DNA of 64,000 nt from Herbiconiux sp. A18JL235 (GCF_040939305.1 NZ_CP162511.1:1054001-1118000); one strand, 5' to 3'. Counted from the first letter of the stretch, positions 53,184-61,513 are shown. Program-made: numbers and translations. The notes: a model not told the origin generated them from the sequence alone.

Positions 53184-53705
53184 ATGGCGATTGTTCCTGA
53201 TACGAAGAACTGGACGTGGGTGCTCGAGCGGGAGTGCCCGGAGTGCGGGTTCGACTCGTCGGCGACTGAGGCGTCGGCGGTCGCGGGGCTCGTGCGCGAG
53301 AACGCGGCGGCGTGGCCGGCGGTGCTGGAGCGCGCGGGCGTGCGGGAGCGGCCCGACGACGCCACCTGGTCGGCGCTCGAGTACGGGGCACATGTGCGCG
53401 ACGTGTTCCGGGTGTCGCAGAAGCGGTTCGCGCTGATGCTGGCCGAGACCGACCCCGAGTTCGCTGATTGGGATCAGGACGCCACCGCGGTCGAGGATCG
53501 TTACGGCGAGCAAGACCCCGCCGTCGTCGCCCGACAGCTCGTCGAGGAGGGGGAGGCGCTCGCGGCCCTGCTCGAGAGCGTGCCCGCCGATGCGTGGGAG
53601 CGCCGCGGCTTCCGCAGCGACGGTTCCGCGTTCACCGTGGACACGCTGGCGCGCTACGTCATCCACGACCCCGTGCACCACCTCCACGACGTGCACGGCG
53701 ACTGA
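53184..53705 (+). CDS. DinB superfamily protein
   Basis: 173-residue helical-bundle protein of the DinB/maleylpyruvate isomerase-like superfamily. Conserved His residues of the metal site are in SALEYGAHVRDVF (about 69-81) and in the C-terminal YVIHDPVHHLHDVHGD. Near the N-terminus RECPECGFDSSA has two Cys residues typical of the actinobacterial branch. Many members are metal-dependent thiol transferases or of unknown activity. The start is a leaderless-type ATG. The gene is next to the palindrome-flanked nuclease but need not be functionally linked. Confidence 0.88.
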   Translation: MAIVPDTKNWTWVLERECPECGFDSSATEASAVAGLVRENAAAWPAVLERAGVRERPDDATWSALEYGAHVRDVFRVSQKRFALMLAETDPEFADWDQDATAVEDRYGEQDPAVVARQLVEEGEALAALLESVPADAWERRGFRSDGSAFTVDTLARYVIHDPVHHLHDVHGD

Positions 53706-54025
53706 CGAGCACCTCGGCGGGCGCGCGGGAGGCGCGATCTCGGGTTCGCGCGCCGTTCGCGACGTGCGGCGATCGACCGCATCCGCCCGCCTCGCGCAGC
53801 GGCTGGCCTGCACTGCCGTCGCGCGCGGGGCGCCATAACGGATGCGCGCCCCGCCCTGGGTGCGCGGGGACGTTGATGGATGCGCGCTCCGCCCGGGGTG
53901 CGCGGGGGACGTTGACGGATGTGCGCTCCGCCCGGGGTGCCCGGGGCGCGGTGACGGATGTGCGCCTCGCCCGGGGTGCGCGGGGACGTCGACGGATGCG
54001 CGCCTAGGCCGCAGCCGGGGCGAGG
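53706..54025. other. 320-bp intergenic region with a minisatellite
   Basis: Between the convergent DinB-like and nucleoside hydrolase genes. The first 130 bp show nothing distinctive; the rest is the 38-39-bp tandem repeat listed separately. Confidence 0.6.
53840..54004. repeat. Tandem 38-39-bp repeats, four copies plus a partial fifth
   Basis: Units begin with GGATGYGCGC and contain CCGCCCGGGGTGCGCGGGG, ending in GACG-T-GAY or GCGGTGAC. Units start near 53840, 53878, 53917 and 53956, with a partial copy at about 53994. Spacing is constant with no unique spacers, so it is a minisatellite. Confidence 0.85.
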
Positions 54026-54976
54026 TCACACCCTGGCGGGCCCACCGATGCGTTCGAGGGCGTCGACGATGAGCGACCAGAAGCGCTCGTGGTCGAGGTC
54101 GACGGCCACCTTCGTCGTGCAGTCGGCGGGTGCGGGGTTGCGGAAGTCGGCGACCGTCATGCCGAGCGTGAGCGTGCCGGCGAGTTCGACGTCGAGCGGC
54201 ACGGCGCGCACCGTCATGACCGAGGGATCGATGACCTGGGCGACGGCGCACGGGTCGTGGACCGGCGGGTGCACGAAACCCTGCGCCTCCTGGTAGCTGT
54301 GCGCGAAGAAGTCGAGCAGTTCGACGACGAACTGCGACGGCCCGGTTCCGACGGCGCGGATGCGCTCCACCACCTCGGGGGTCGCGAGGGCCTGGTGGGT
54401 GAGGTCGAGGCCGACCATGGTGAGGGGCCATGACTCGTTGAACACGATGTGCGCGGCCTCGGGGTCGATGATGATGTTGAACTCGCTCGTCGCGCTCCAG
54501 TTGCCGACGTGGTAGCCGCCCCCCATGAGAACGACCTCCTTCACGCGCGGCACGATGCGGGGCTCCTTGCGGGCCGCGAGCGCGATGTTCGTGAGACCGC
54601 CGGTGGGCACGAGGGTGACGGTACCCGGCTCGTGCGCCATGACCGTCTCGATGATGAGGTCGACCGCGTGGCGCGGGTCGAGCTCGAGCACGGGCTCGGG
54701 GAGCACCGGCCCGTCGAGACCCGACTCGCCGTGGATGTCGGGGGCCACCTCTACGCTGCGCACGAGCGGGCGCTCGCACCCGGCCGCGAACGGCACCCCC
54801 GTGATGCCGGCCACGCGGGCGACCGAGAGCGCGTTGCGGGTGACCTTCTCCAGGGTCTGATTGCCGACCACCGTGGTGACGGCGAGCAACTCGATCTCGG
54901 GACTGCCGTGGGCGAGGAGGATCGCGATGGCGTCGTCGTGACCGGGGTCGCAGTCGAGGATGATCTTTCGGGTCAT
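54026..54976 (-). CDS. Nucleoside hydrolase (inosine-uridine preferring family)
   Basis: Hydrolyses the N-glycosidic bond of ribonucleosides to base and ribose. The 316 residues begin with the calcium-binding signature ILDCDPGHDDAIAI (DxDxxxDD), followed by VPTGGLTNIALA, VVLMGGGYHVGNWSATSEFNIIIDPEAA and a C-terminal HDPCAVA with the active-site His-Asp. Substrate range is not predictable. It is divergent from the SAHH-like gene with only 48 bp between the starts, so the two are probably regulated together. Confidence 0.95.
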   Translation of the reverse strand: MTRKIILDCDPGHDDAIAILLAHGSPEIELLAVTTVVGNQTLEKVTRNALSVARVAGITGVPFAAGCERPLVRSVEVAPDIHGESGLDGPVLPEPVLELDPRHAVDLIIETVMAHEPGTVTLVPTGGLTNIALAARKEPRIVPRVKEVVLMGGGYHVGNWSATSEFNIIIDPEAAHIVFNESWPLTMVGLDLTHQALATPEVVERIRAVGTGPSQFVVELLDFFAHSYQEAQGFVHPPVHDPCAVAQVIDPSVMTVRAVPLDVELAGTLTLGMTVADFRNPAPADCTTKVAVDLDHERFWSLIVDALERIGGPARV

Positions 54977-54989
54977 GCCAGGAGCATAT

Positions 54990-55006
54990 ATGAAATCGAC
55001 GTTCAT
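54990..55006. promoter_or_regulatory. Candidate operator between the nucleoside hydrolase and SAHH-like genes
   Basis: ATGAA (54990-54994) and TTCAT (55002-55006) form an inverted repeat with a 7-base spacer in the 48-bp divergent region. The IclR regulator encoded downstream is a candidate ligand-responsive binder; binding is inference. Confidence 0.45.
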
Positions 55007-55011
55007 CTGTG

Positions 55012-55017
55012 TACTAT
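55012..55017 (+). promoter_or_regulatory. -10 box of a leaderless transcript for the SAHH-like gene
   Basis: TACTAT ends 7 bases before ATG 55025. Confidence 0.5.
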
Positions 55018-55024
55018 CGGCGTC

Positions 55025-56221
55025 ATGAGCACCGCACAGACCACCGAGTCCGAGTCCGCAGCCCGAGGCGCCGCCCGCGTCGAGTGGATCCGCTCCCGCA
55101 TGCCCCTGCTCGCCCAGGCCCGCGCCGAGCTCGCCGTCAGCCGGCCGTTCGCGGGGCACCGCATCGGCATGTCGCTGCACCTCGAGCCGAAGACGGCTGT
55201 GCTGCTCGAGACCCTCGCCGCCGGCGGCGCCGAGGTGGTGGGCACCGGCAACCACGGCTCGACCCAAGACGACGTGGTCGACTATCTCAAGGCCGAGGGC
55301 ATGACCCTCTTCGGCCGCCGCGACGACAGCCTCGACGAGCACCACGCGAATGTCGCTCGAGTGCTCGACGCCCGCCCCGACATGCTGCTCGACAACGGCG
55401 GCGACCTCGCCGCCGGCGTCGTGGCCCGGGGCGTCACGGCGAGCATCCTGGGAGGCACCGAGGAGACCACCTCGGGCGGCGACCGGCTGCGAGGCGAACT
55501 CGCGGGGGCGGTGCCGTTCCCGATGATCGTCATCAACGACAGCCTTCTCAAGGCCATCGGCGAGAACAAGCACGCCGTGGGCCAGTCGGTGGTGGAGAGC
55601 TTCATGCGCATCACAAACCTCATGGTGCCCGGCCGTCGCTTCGTCGTCTTCGGCTACGGCTGGTGCGGGCGCGGCGTCGCCCATTACCTCCGCGCGCTCG
55701 GCGGCAAGGTCGCCGTGGTCGAGGTCGACGAGCTGAAGGCCTTCGAGGCTGCTCTCGACGGGTTCCGGGTGTCGACCGGGGTCGACCTCGCCCCCTGGGG
55801 CGACGTGTTCATCACCGCGACCGGCCACCCGGACGTGCTCACGATGGAGGCCATCGACCGGATGCGCGACGGCGCCGTTCTCGCCAACTGCGGTCACTTC
55901 CCCTGGGAGATCGACGTCGCGGGCCTGCGGGCGGCGGCCACCGGCAGCCGCGAGATCGTCGAGGCCATCGAGCGCATCGAGCTGCCCGGCGGGCGCCACG
56001 TCATCCTGATCGCCGGTGGCCGCATGTTCAACCTCGCCGGCCGGGAGCCGAAGGGCAACTCGCTCGAGTCGATGGACCTGGGCTTCCTCCTGCAGACGCT
56101 CTCACTCGAGCGCGTCGCCACCGCCGCCGCGACCCTGACGCCGGGCGCCCAGCCCGTTCCCGACGACATCGACCGCACCATCGCGCGACGCATGCTCGCG
56201 GCGATGAACGCGTCGGAGTAG
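55025..56221 (+). CDS. S-adenosylhomocysteine hydrolase-like protein, divergent and short
   Basis: 398 residues with clear but distant similarity to adenosylhomocysteinase. Matching blocks: SLHLEPKTAVLLETLAAGGA (His52), LLDNGGD (121-127), TEETTSGGDRL (Glu147), a substrate Lys176 in NDSLLKA, the NAD site GYGWCGRG (210-217), and NCGHFPWEID (His291). Classical enzymes end with an FKPDHYRY-type tail that reaches the neighbouring subunit's NAD; this protein ends without it, and the usual Asp of KSKFDN is not conserved. So it is probably an NAD-binding hydrolase of this fold with an altered substrate. Encoded between a nucleoside hydrolase and an IclR regulator, a role in nucleoside breakdown is likely. 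Confidence 0.85.
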   Translation: MSTAQTTESESAARGAARVEWIRSRMPLLAQARAELAVSRPFAGHRIGMSLHLEPKTAVLLETLAAGGAEVVGTGNHGSTQDDVVDYLKAEGMTLFGRRDDSLDEHHANVARVLDARPDMLLDNGGDLAAGVVARGVTASILGGTEETTSGGDRLRGELAGAVPFPMIVINDSLLKAIGENKHAVGQSVVESFMRITNLMVPGRRFVVFGYGWCGRGVAHYLRALGGKVAVVEVDELKAFEAALDGFRVSTGVDLAPWGDVFITATGHPDVLTMEAIDRMRDGAVLANCGHFPWEIDVAGLRAAATGSREIVEAIERIELPGGRHVILIAGGRMFNLAGREPKGNSLESMDLGFLLQTLSLERVATAAATLTPGAQPVPDDIDRTIARRMLAAMNASE

Positions 56222-56227
56222 CACCGC

Positions 56228-56941
56228 ATGCCCCCTGAGTACGCCGTTCCGGCGCTCGAGAAGGCGCTCGACATCATCGAGGTGCTCGCGGGCCGCGAGT
56301 CCGGCCTCAGCCAGCTCGAGATCTCCCAGGCGGTCGAGCGCTCGCCGAGCCAGATCTTCCGGGTGCTGAGCACCCTCGAGCGCCGCGGGTACCTCGCCCG
56401 CGACCGGCAGACGAGCCTCTACTCGCTCTCGATGCGGCTCTTCGACCTGGTGAATCGACAGGAGCCCACCCGCACCCTGGTCGCGGCGGCGGCGGGGCCC
56501 ATGCGCCGGCTCGCCGACACCGTGGGGCAGTCGTGCAACCTCAGCGTGGTCGACGTCGACCGGGTGCGCGTGGTGGCCCAGGCCGAGAGCCCAGCCGACT
56601 TCGGGTTCCGGGTGCGGGTGGGTGCCGAGTTCTCGCTGGTCTCCACAGCGACCGGCGCGGTGCTCTCCGCCTTCGGTGCGGTGCACGACGGCATCGACGA
56701 CGAGGCGGAGGCCGGCGCGGCCGTGGCGCGCATCCGGGAGCTCGGCTACCTCGAACGGGCCGACCCGGTTCAACCGTCGATCACCGACCTCGTCTTCCCG
56801 GTGCTGAACCGCGACCGCGCCGCGCTCGCAGCGCTCACCGTGCCGTACGTGTCGACGAGCTACAGTGCGACCACCCGCGAAAGCGTCGTTCACGCTGCGC
56901 GGGAGACCGCCGACGAGATCAGCGAGAACCTCGGTTTCTGA
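56228..56941 (+). CDS. IclR family transcriptional regulator
   Basis: 237 residues: an N-terminal winged helix (ALEKALDIIEVLAGRESGLSQ, then EISQAVERSPSQIFRVLSTLERRGYL, about 8-60) and a C-terminal effector domain (about 80-235) of the IclR type. The gene starts 6 bp after the SAHH-like gene and is surely in its operon. It probably controls the divergent nucleoside hydrolase/SAHH-like promoters in response to a nucleoside-derived ligand; this is inferred from position only. Confidence 0.92.
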   Translation: MPPEYAVPALEKALDIIEVLAGRESGLSQLEISQAVERSPSQIFRVLSTLERRGYLARDRQTSLYSLSMRLFDLVNRQEPTRTLVAAAAGPMRRLADTVGQSCNLSVVDVDRVRVVAQAESPADFGFRVRVGAEFSLVSTATGAVLSAFGAVHDGIDDEAEAGAAVARIRELGYLERADPVQPSITDLVFPVLNRDRAALAALTVPYVSTSYSATTRESVVHAARETADEISENLGF

Positions 56942-57015
56942 GCCTCGGTGCCGCGCCGCGCCGCGCCTCGCCGCGCCGCGCCGCGCAGCCCGGCCGCGCG
57001 CTGCACCACCCCGCC

Positions 57016-58242
57016 TCAGCGGCATTGTCCGGCGACAGCGATCTGCTCGTCGCTCGGGCGCCCGTAGGCCTCGATACCGGAGCCCGGCAGGTCGAAGCCC
57101 TGGCTGATCGACCAGGCAGTCGCCCACATCTCGTCGTCCTGACCGAAGACGGGGCCCGAGAACAACGGCCAGCACCCCTCGCGGAACACCTGCGTGTGGC
57201 CCACCTCGTGCGCCACCAGGGCGCGCGGGTTCTCGGTGTAGCCCCACTCCTCCTCGATGCCGTAGTTGAGGCTGATGATCGCCCATCCGCCGTCGCTGTC
57301 CCAGGTCTGGGCCGTGCCTGAGAGCCAGCCCTCGCCGCGGCCGTTCACCTCGGGTGCCCACACGAAGTCGAGGGTGATGCCGTTGCTGAGCGACCTGGCG
57401 TAGGCCTCGATCTCGCGTCGGGTGGCGAGGGCGGGGTCGTCGAGCTCGGCCTGCTCCGCGGACTGGGAGTCGGCGAGGGCCTGCAGGCCCGCAGAGACCT
57501 CGGCGACGAGAGAGGCGTCGTGCGCGTCTGCGGAGCCGCGATCGCGAACCTGCTCGATGACCCGGGTGACCGCCACCTGCGTCGCCTTGGTGGAGAGCGG
57601 ATGCTCGGCGATGCCGTTCTCGGCTCTCACCGCCAGAGACTCCCAGTAGGCGTCTTCGGCGGCACGCAGCTCGTCGTCGAGGGCTGCTCCCTCCTCGGTG
57701 AGGGTGACGAGCTGCGCCCGGGCGGCGAGCGCGGAGTCGGCCTGGTCGTCGAGCGTCTCGGCGCCGGCGAGCAGCTCCCACGGGGGACGATACCCGGGCG
57801 AGTCGTCCGAAGGCGTGGTGGCCTTGCCCACCGGGGCGTCCTCCGCCCCCGGCGCCCCGGCCTCCCCAGCCGGCGCCCCCACCGTCTCGTCGGCAGCCAC
57901 CGTCTCATCGAGCCTCGCCACCAGACCCGCGAGCGCCGTCGCCTCGGCCGAGCCGTCGTCGGCGAACTGCTGCAGCCCGACCACCTCGTCGAGGCGGGCG
58001 GCGACGCCGTCGAGGCCGCGCATCCGTGCCTCGTGGGCGGCCGCCGCCTGGTCGCGTTCGGAGACGGCGAAGGCCGCACCGAAGGCGGCGGCGTCGTGCC
58101 GGAGACCGACCAGGGCGCTGAGCCCCCAGAACGCGAGCACGGCGACGATCGCGCCGCCCGCGACGGCGGCGACGACGGTGCCGACCATCCGCCCGCGGCG
58201 TCGCGTGGTCGGCGGTGGGCCGGCGGGTTCGGGGCTCGTCAT
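57016..58242 (-). CDS. Membrane-anchored protein with a putative HEVGH metallopeptidase domain
   Basis: 408 residues, no family recognised. A cytoplasmic Pro/Arg tail and one membrane helix (about 19-46) are followed by a helical, Glu/Ala-rich extracellular part (50-285) with a low-complexity Ala/Gly/Pro linker (115-145). The C-terminal domain (about 290-408) contains RALVAHEVGHTQVF, in which HEVGH (345-349) fits the zinc metallopeptidase HExxH pattern; an acidic DDE (369-371) 20 residues later could supply a third ligand. Two Cys residues (357, 407) may pair. A surface zinc protease is a reasonable guess, not a proof. It converges on the IclR gene. Confidence 0.72.
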   Translation of the reverse strand: MTSPEPAGPPPTTRRRGRMVGTVVAAVAGGAIVAVLAFWGLSALVGLRHDAAAFGAAFAVSERDQAAAAHEARMRGLDGVAARLDEVVGLQQFADDGSAEATALAGLVARLDETVAADETVGAPAGEAGAPGAEDAPVGKATTPSDDSPGYRPPWELLAGAETLDDQADSALAARAQLVTLTEEGAALDDELRAAEDAYWESLAVRAENGIAEHPLSTKATQVAVTRVIEQVRDRGSADAHDASLVAEVSAGLQALADSQSAEQAELDDPALATRREIEAYARSLSNGITLDFVWAPEVNGRGEGWLSGTAQTWDSDGGWAIISLNYGIEEEWGYTENPRALVAHEVGHTQVFREGCWPLFSGPVFGQDDEMWATAWSISQGFDLPGSGIEAYGRPSDEQIAVAGQCR

Positions 58243-58317
58243 CGGGGTCGCTCTCGTCGCGGGGGTGTTCGACAGATGTCACATGCTAACCCCCGGGACA
58301 CGCCGATGCCGACACCC

Positions 58318-58323
58318 TAGGCT
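58318..58323 (+). promoter_or_regulatory. -10 box of a leaderless add transcript
   Basis: TAGGCT ends 6 bases before ATG 58330. Confidence 0.5.
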
Positions 58324-58329
58324 GGAGCC

Positions 58330-59457
58330 ATGACTGCCGCATCAGAGGAACTCCTCGTCCCGGGAACGGGCATCAGCTTCGCCTCCCTCCCGAAGGTCTC
58401 CCTTCACGACCACCTCGACGGAGGCCTCCGGCCGGGCACCATCATCGAGCTCGCCGACGCCATCGGCTTCGCCCTCCCGACCACGGATGCGCAGGAGCTC
58501 GCCGAGTGGTTCGAAGACAGCGCCGACTCGGGCAGTCTGCCGACCTACCTGGCCACCTTCGACGTGACCCTCGGGGTGATGCAGACCCAGGAGGGCCTCG
58601 TGCGCGTGGCACGCGAGTTCGTGAACGACCTCGTCGCTGACGGTGTCATCTACGGTGAGGTGCGGTGGGCTCCCGAGCAGCACCTCACCCGCGGACTCAG
58701 CCTCGACGAGGTCGTCGAGGCCGTGCAGGAGGGCATCGAGCTCGGCACCGACGACGCCCGTGCGGCGGGGCGCACGATCAGGGTCGGGCAGCTGGTGACA
58801 GCCATGCGGCACGCGAACCGTGGGCTCGAGATCGCCGAGCTCGCGGTGCGTCACCGCGACAACGGCGTCGTGGGATTCGACATCGCGGGCGCCGAGCTCG
58901 GCTTCCCGCCGAAGAACCAGATCGCGGCGTTCGACTACCTCGCCCAGAACTACTTCCCCGTCACGGTGCACGCGGGGGAGGCGGACGGGCTGGAGAGCAT
59001 CCGCGGCGCGCTCTTCGACGGTCGCGCGCTGCGCCTCGGTCACGGCGTGCGCATCGCCGAAGACATCGAGATCGAGCGGCAGGACGACGACAACACCTAT
59101 GTGTCGCTCGGCCTGCTGGCCGAGTGGGTGAAAGACCGCGAGATCACCCTCGAGCTGTCGCCGTCGTCGAACCTGCAGACCGGAGCGATCGCGGAGTGGG
59201 GCGAGGACATCACCGACCACCCCTTCGACCTGCTGTACCAGCTCGGCTTCCAGGTGACGGTGAACCCCGACAACCGGCTCATGAGCAACACGACGGTGAG
59301 CCGCGAGCTCGCGCTGCTGACCGATGCGTTCGGCTACGACCTCAGCGACCTCGAGGTGTTCCAGCTCAATGCCGCTGCGGCGACGTTCCTCCCGGTCGAA
59401 GACCGCGAAGACCTCGCCGACGCCATTTCCGACGCCTTCGAAGACGCCGGCCTCTAG
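58330..59457 (+). CDS. add: Adenosine deaminase
   Basis: Deaminates adenosine to inosine, which the nucleoside hydrolase in this window could then split. The 375 residues have the zinc-site HxH in KVSLHDHLDGGLRPGT, the catalytic region FPVTVHAGEADG, LGHGVRIAED and SPSSNLQTGAI, with the late Asp-Asn pair in VNPDNRLMSNT. Length is slightly above the 340-350 norm. The start is a leaderless-type ATG. Confidence 0.94.
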   Translation: MTAASEELLVPGTGISFASLPKVSLHDHLDGGLRPGTIIELADAIGFALPTTDAQELAEWFEDSADSGSLPTYLATFDVTLGVMQTQEGLVRVAREFVNDLVADGVIYGEVRWAPEQHLTRGLSLDEVVEAVQEGIELGTDDARAAGRTIRVGQLVTAMRHANRGLEIAELAVRHRDNGVVGFDIAGAELGFPPKNQIAAFDYLAQNYFPVTVHAGEADGLESIRGALFDGRALRLGHGVRIAEDIEIERQDDDNTYVSLGLLAEWVKDREITLELSPSSNLQTGAIAEWGEDITDHPFDLLYQLGFQVTVNPDNRLMSNTTVSRELALLTDAFGYDLSDLEVFQLNAAAATFLPVEDREDLADAISDAFEDAGL

Positions 59458-59471
59458 CGCCCGGCACTCAG

Positions 59472-59502
59472 CTGCGGGCGGAGCCCGGCGCCCCGCCCGC
59501 AG
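59472..59502. terminator. Hairpin between convergent add and VOC genes
   Basis: CTGCGGGCGG (59472-59481) and CCGCCCGCAG (59493-59502) are perfect complements. No T-run; probably serves both genes. Confidence 0.6.
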
Positions 59503-59509
59503 CCCGGCC

Positions 59510-59902
59510 TCAACCCTGCGTCGTGGTCGCGTAGTCGGGAAGCTCCTGCAGCGCCCACTTGTTGCCGTCAGGGTCGCTGAAGTAGACGAAGAGGCCCCAC
59601 CCCTCGTCGATGACCTCGCTGCACTCGACGCCGTTGTCGCGAAGGTGCGCGTAGGCGTCGGCGGCGCTCGGCACCACGATCTGCACGGCGTTGAGGCTGC
59701 CGGGCTCCATCCTGGAGACGCCCTTGCCGATGGCGATGGAGCAGGCAGAGCCGGGCGGGGTGAGCTGTACGTACCGGATGTCGTCGTTCGGCGTGGCGTC
59801 GTGGTCGCAGACGAAGCCGACCTTGTCGACGTAGAACGCCTTGGCCCGGTCGATGTCGGTGACGGGGAACGCGATGAGCTCGATCTTCCAGTTCTCGATC
59901 AT
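59510..59902 (-). CDS. VOC family (glyoxalase-like) protein
   Basis: 130-residue vicinal-oxygen-chelate fold protein made of two beta-alpha-beta-beta-beta units. It has VTDIDRAKAFYVDKVGF near the N-terminus and FVYFSDPDGNKWALQELP at the C-terminus, the usual signatures; the reaction cannot be predicted. ATG 59902 has GGAAGGA upstream, better than extending further. It diverges from a WYL-domain regulator with 89 bp between, a common pairing that suggests the regulator controls it. Confidence 0.9.
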   Translation of the reverse strand: MIENWKIELIAFPVTDIDRAKAFYVDKVGFVCDHDATPNDDIRYVQLTPPGSACSIAIGKGVSRMEPGSLNAVQIVVPSAADAYAHLRDNGVECSEVIDEGWGLFVYFSDPDGNKWALQELPDYATTTQG

Positions 59903-59991
59903 GATGTGGTCCTTCCAGGTGGATGCTCGTGATCCGAGCCTAGGAAGCAATCAGGTCACTTCTTGTCCTGTAGTCGCGAGAGAATCGGGTC

Positions 59992-61017
59992 ATGGCCGAA
60001 ACGACTTCGCGCATCCTGGCCCTGCTGAATCTGCTGCAGACCCATCGGCAGTGGCGTGGCGGCGAGCTCGCCGACCGGCTCGGGGTGACCGAACGCACCC
60101 TGCGCCGCGACATCGAGCGGCTGCGCGAGCTGGGCTACCAGGTCGACGCGACCAGGGGCGTGGCGGGCGGCTACCGGCTCGAGGCGGGGTCGCAGCTGCC
60201 GCCCCTGCTGCTCACCGACGAGGAGGCGGTGACCCTCGCCATCGCGCTGAGGGTCGCGGCCACCGGAGGGCTCGCCGACGCCGAGAACACGACGCTCACC
60301 GCGCTCGCGAAGCTCGAACAGGTGCTGCCGAGCGCCCTCCGCCGCCGGGTGAACGCCCTCAGTTCCGTGCAGCCGCAACGCCCCGGCGAAGGCGGGCCCG
60401 TCTCTCGCAGGCCGGGGCCCGACCCGATCTCGCACGACCTCATCGGGCAGCTGGCGCTCGCCTGCCGAGATCGGGAGCGCATCCGCTTCCACTACGTGGC
60501 CGCCGACGGCACCGAGAGCGACCGGCTGGTCGAGCCGCAGAACCTCGTGCCCACCCCGCGCACCTGGTTCCTCGTCTGCTGGGACGTGCAGCGGCAGGCC
60601 TGGCGCACCTTCCGTGTCGATCGCATGTCGAAGCTCTTCGCGACCCGGGTGTCGTTCCCCGAGCGGATGCTCCCCGCCGCCGACGCCGCCCAGTTCGTGC
60701 GGCAGGCCCACTCCTCGCTGCGGCGCAGGGTCACCGCCGGCGTGCACTTCTCGATCGGCGTCGAGGAGCTCAAGGAGCGGTTCGACGGCTACGCCGACGA
60801 TGCGGTCGCGGGCCCGGGCGGGCCGACGACGTCGAGCGTCTGGCCCATCCGCGCCGACACGGCCGCCCAGTTGCTGAGCTGGCTCGCCTGGATTCCCGAC
60901 GACCTCGACTACCGCATCGACGCCGAGCCCGAGGTGCTGAGCGCGCTCCGGGCCGAGGGCCGCCGCATCGTGAAGGCATCTGCAGCGAACTCCCCGCTTT
61001 CGGTCGGACGGGGCTGA
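59992..61017 (+). CDS. WYL-domain transcriptional regulator (DeoR-like HTH)
   Basis: 341 residues. N-terminal winged helix: RILALLNLLQTHRQWRGGELADRLGV, then TERTLRRDIERLRELGYQVDATRG (about 6-60). The WYL domain (about 140-230) has RIRFHYVAADGTESDRLVEPQNLV and WFLVCWDVQRQAWRTFRVDRM, and a WCX-like C-terminal extension follows. Such proteins sense nucleic-acid or small ligands and regulate the divergent gene. GAGAAT (59980-59985) ends 6 bases before the ATG. Confidence 0.92.
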   Translation: MAETTSRILALLNLLQTHRQWRGGELADRLGVTERTLRRDIERLRELGYQVDATRGVAGGYRLEAGSQLPPLLLTDEEAVTLAIALRVAATGGLADAENTTLTALAKLEQVLPSALRRRVNALSSVQPQRPGEGGPVSRRPGPDPISHDLIGQLALACRDRERIRFHYVAADGTESDRLVEPQNLVPTPRTWFLVCWDVQRQAWRTFRVDRMSKLFATRVSFPERMLPAADAAQFVRQAHSSLRRRVTAGVHFSIGVEELKERFDGYADDAVAGPGGPTTSSVWPIRADTAAQLLSWLAWIPDDLDYRIDAEPEVLSALRAEGRRIVKASAANSPLSVGRG

Positions 61018-61019
61018 GA

Positions 61020-61025
61020 TACTCT
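61020..61025 (+). promoter_or_regulatory. -10 box of a leaderless transcript for the PTS IIA gene
   Basis: TACTCT ends 7 bases before ATG 61033. Confidence 0.45.
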
Positions 61026-61032
61026 CCAGATC

Positions 61033-61509
61033 ATGGCTTCCTCGATCGAACCCCTGCACGACCTGCCCGATCACGCCATCGCCCTGCACCGCACCGTCGC
61101 CGACTGGCGGGGAGCCGTTCTCGCGGCGGCGGAGGCGCTCCAGGCCGACGGGCGCTGCGAGGAGGGCTACGGCGAGCGGATGATCGCGCTGGTCGAGGAG
61201 TACGGTCCCTACATCGTCATCGCACCCGGACTCGCGCTGGCGCACGCGCGGCCCGGGCCCGACGTGCTCTCGCCGGGTCTCGCGCTCGTGACCCTCGACG
61301 AGCCGGTCGCGTTCGGGCACGCGCACAACGACCCGGTGTCGGTGGTGATCGGGCTCGCTGCGACGGAGGCCGACCAGCACGTCGCTTCGGTCGCGGCGCT
61401 CGCTAACGTGTTCAACGACGAGTCGGTGGTGCCGGCGATCGCCGCCGCCGAGACACCCGCCGAGGTCAGGCGGCTGCTCGGTGCGACGGCCGGCGCTGAA
61501 CTATCCTGA
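61033..61509 (+). CDS. PTS sugar transporter subunit IIA (fructose/mannitol-ascorbate type)
   Basis: 158-residue EIIA of the PTS EIIA type-2 domain. The phospho-acceptor His is in IAPGLALAHARPG, and the VAFGHAHNDPVSVVIGLAA block is typical of the ascorbate/galactitol (SgaA-like) branch. It should accept phosphate from HPr and pass it to the IIB encoded four bases downstream. No IIC permease is in the window. Confidence 0.9.
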   Translation: MASSIEPLHDLPDHAIALHRTVADWRGAVLAAAEALQADGRCEEGYGERMIALVEEYGPYIVIAPGLALAHARPGPDVLSPGLALVTLDEPVAFGHAHNDPVSVVIGLAATEADQHVASVAALANVFNDESVVPAIAAAETPAEVRRLLGATAGAELS

Positions 61510-61513
61510 GCCG

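Noticed and set aside
53840..54004. Repeat array considered as CRISPR
   Set aside because: Units are contiguous 38-39-mers without unique spacers, and no cas genes are present.
54977..55999. Upstream extension of the nucleoside hydrolase on the minus strand
   Set aside because: The DxDxxxDD motif must be near the N-terminus; the extension is the antisense of the SAHH-like gene.
56942..57015. GCCGC-rich short repeats after the IclR gene considered as an RNA gene
   Set aside because: Low-complexity CGCCG tract without a defined fold or promoter.
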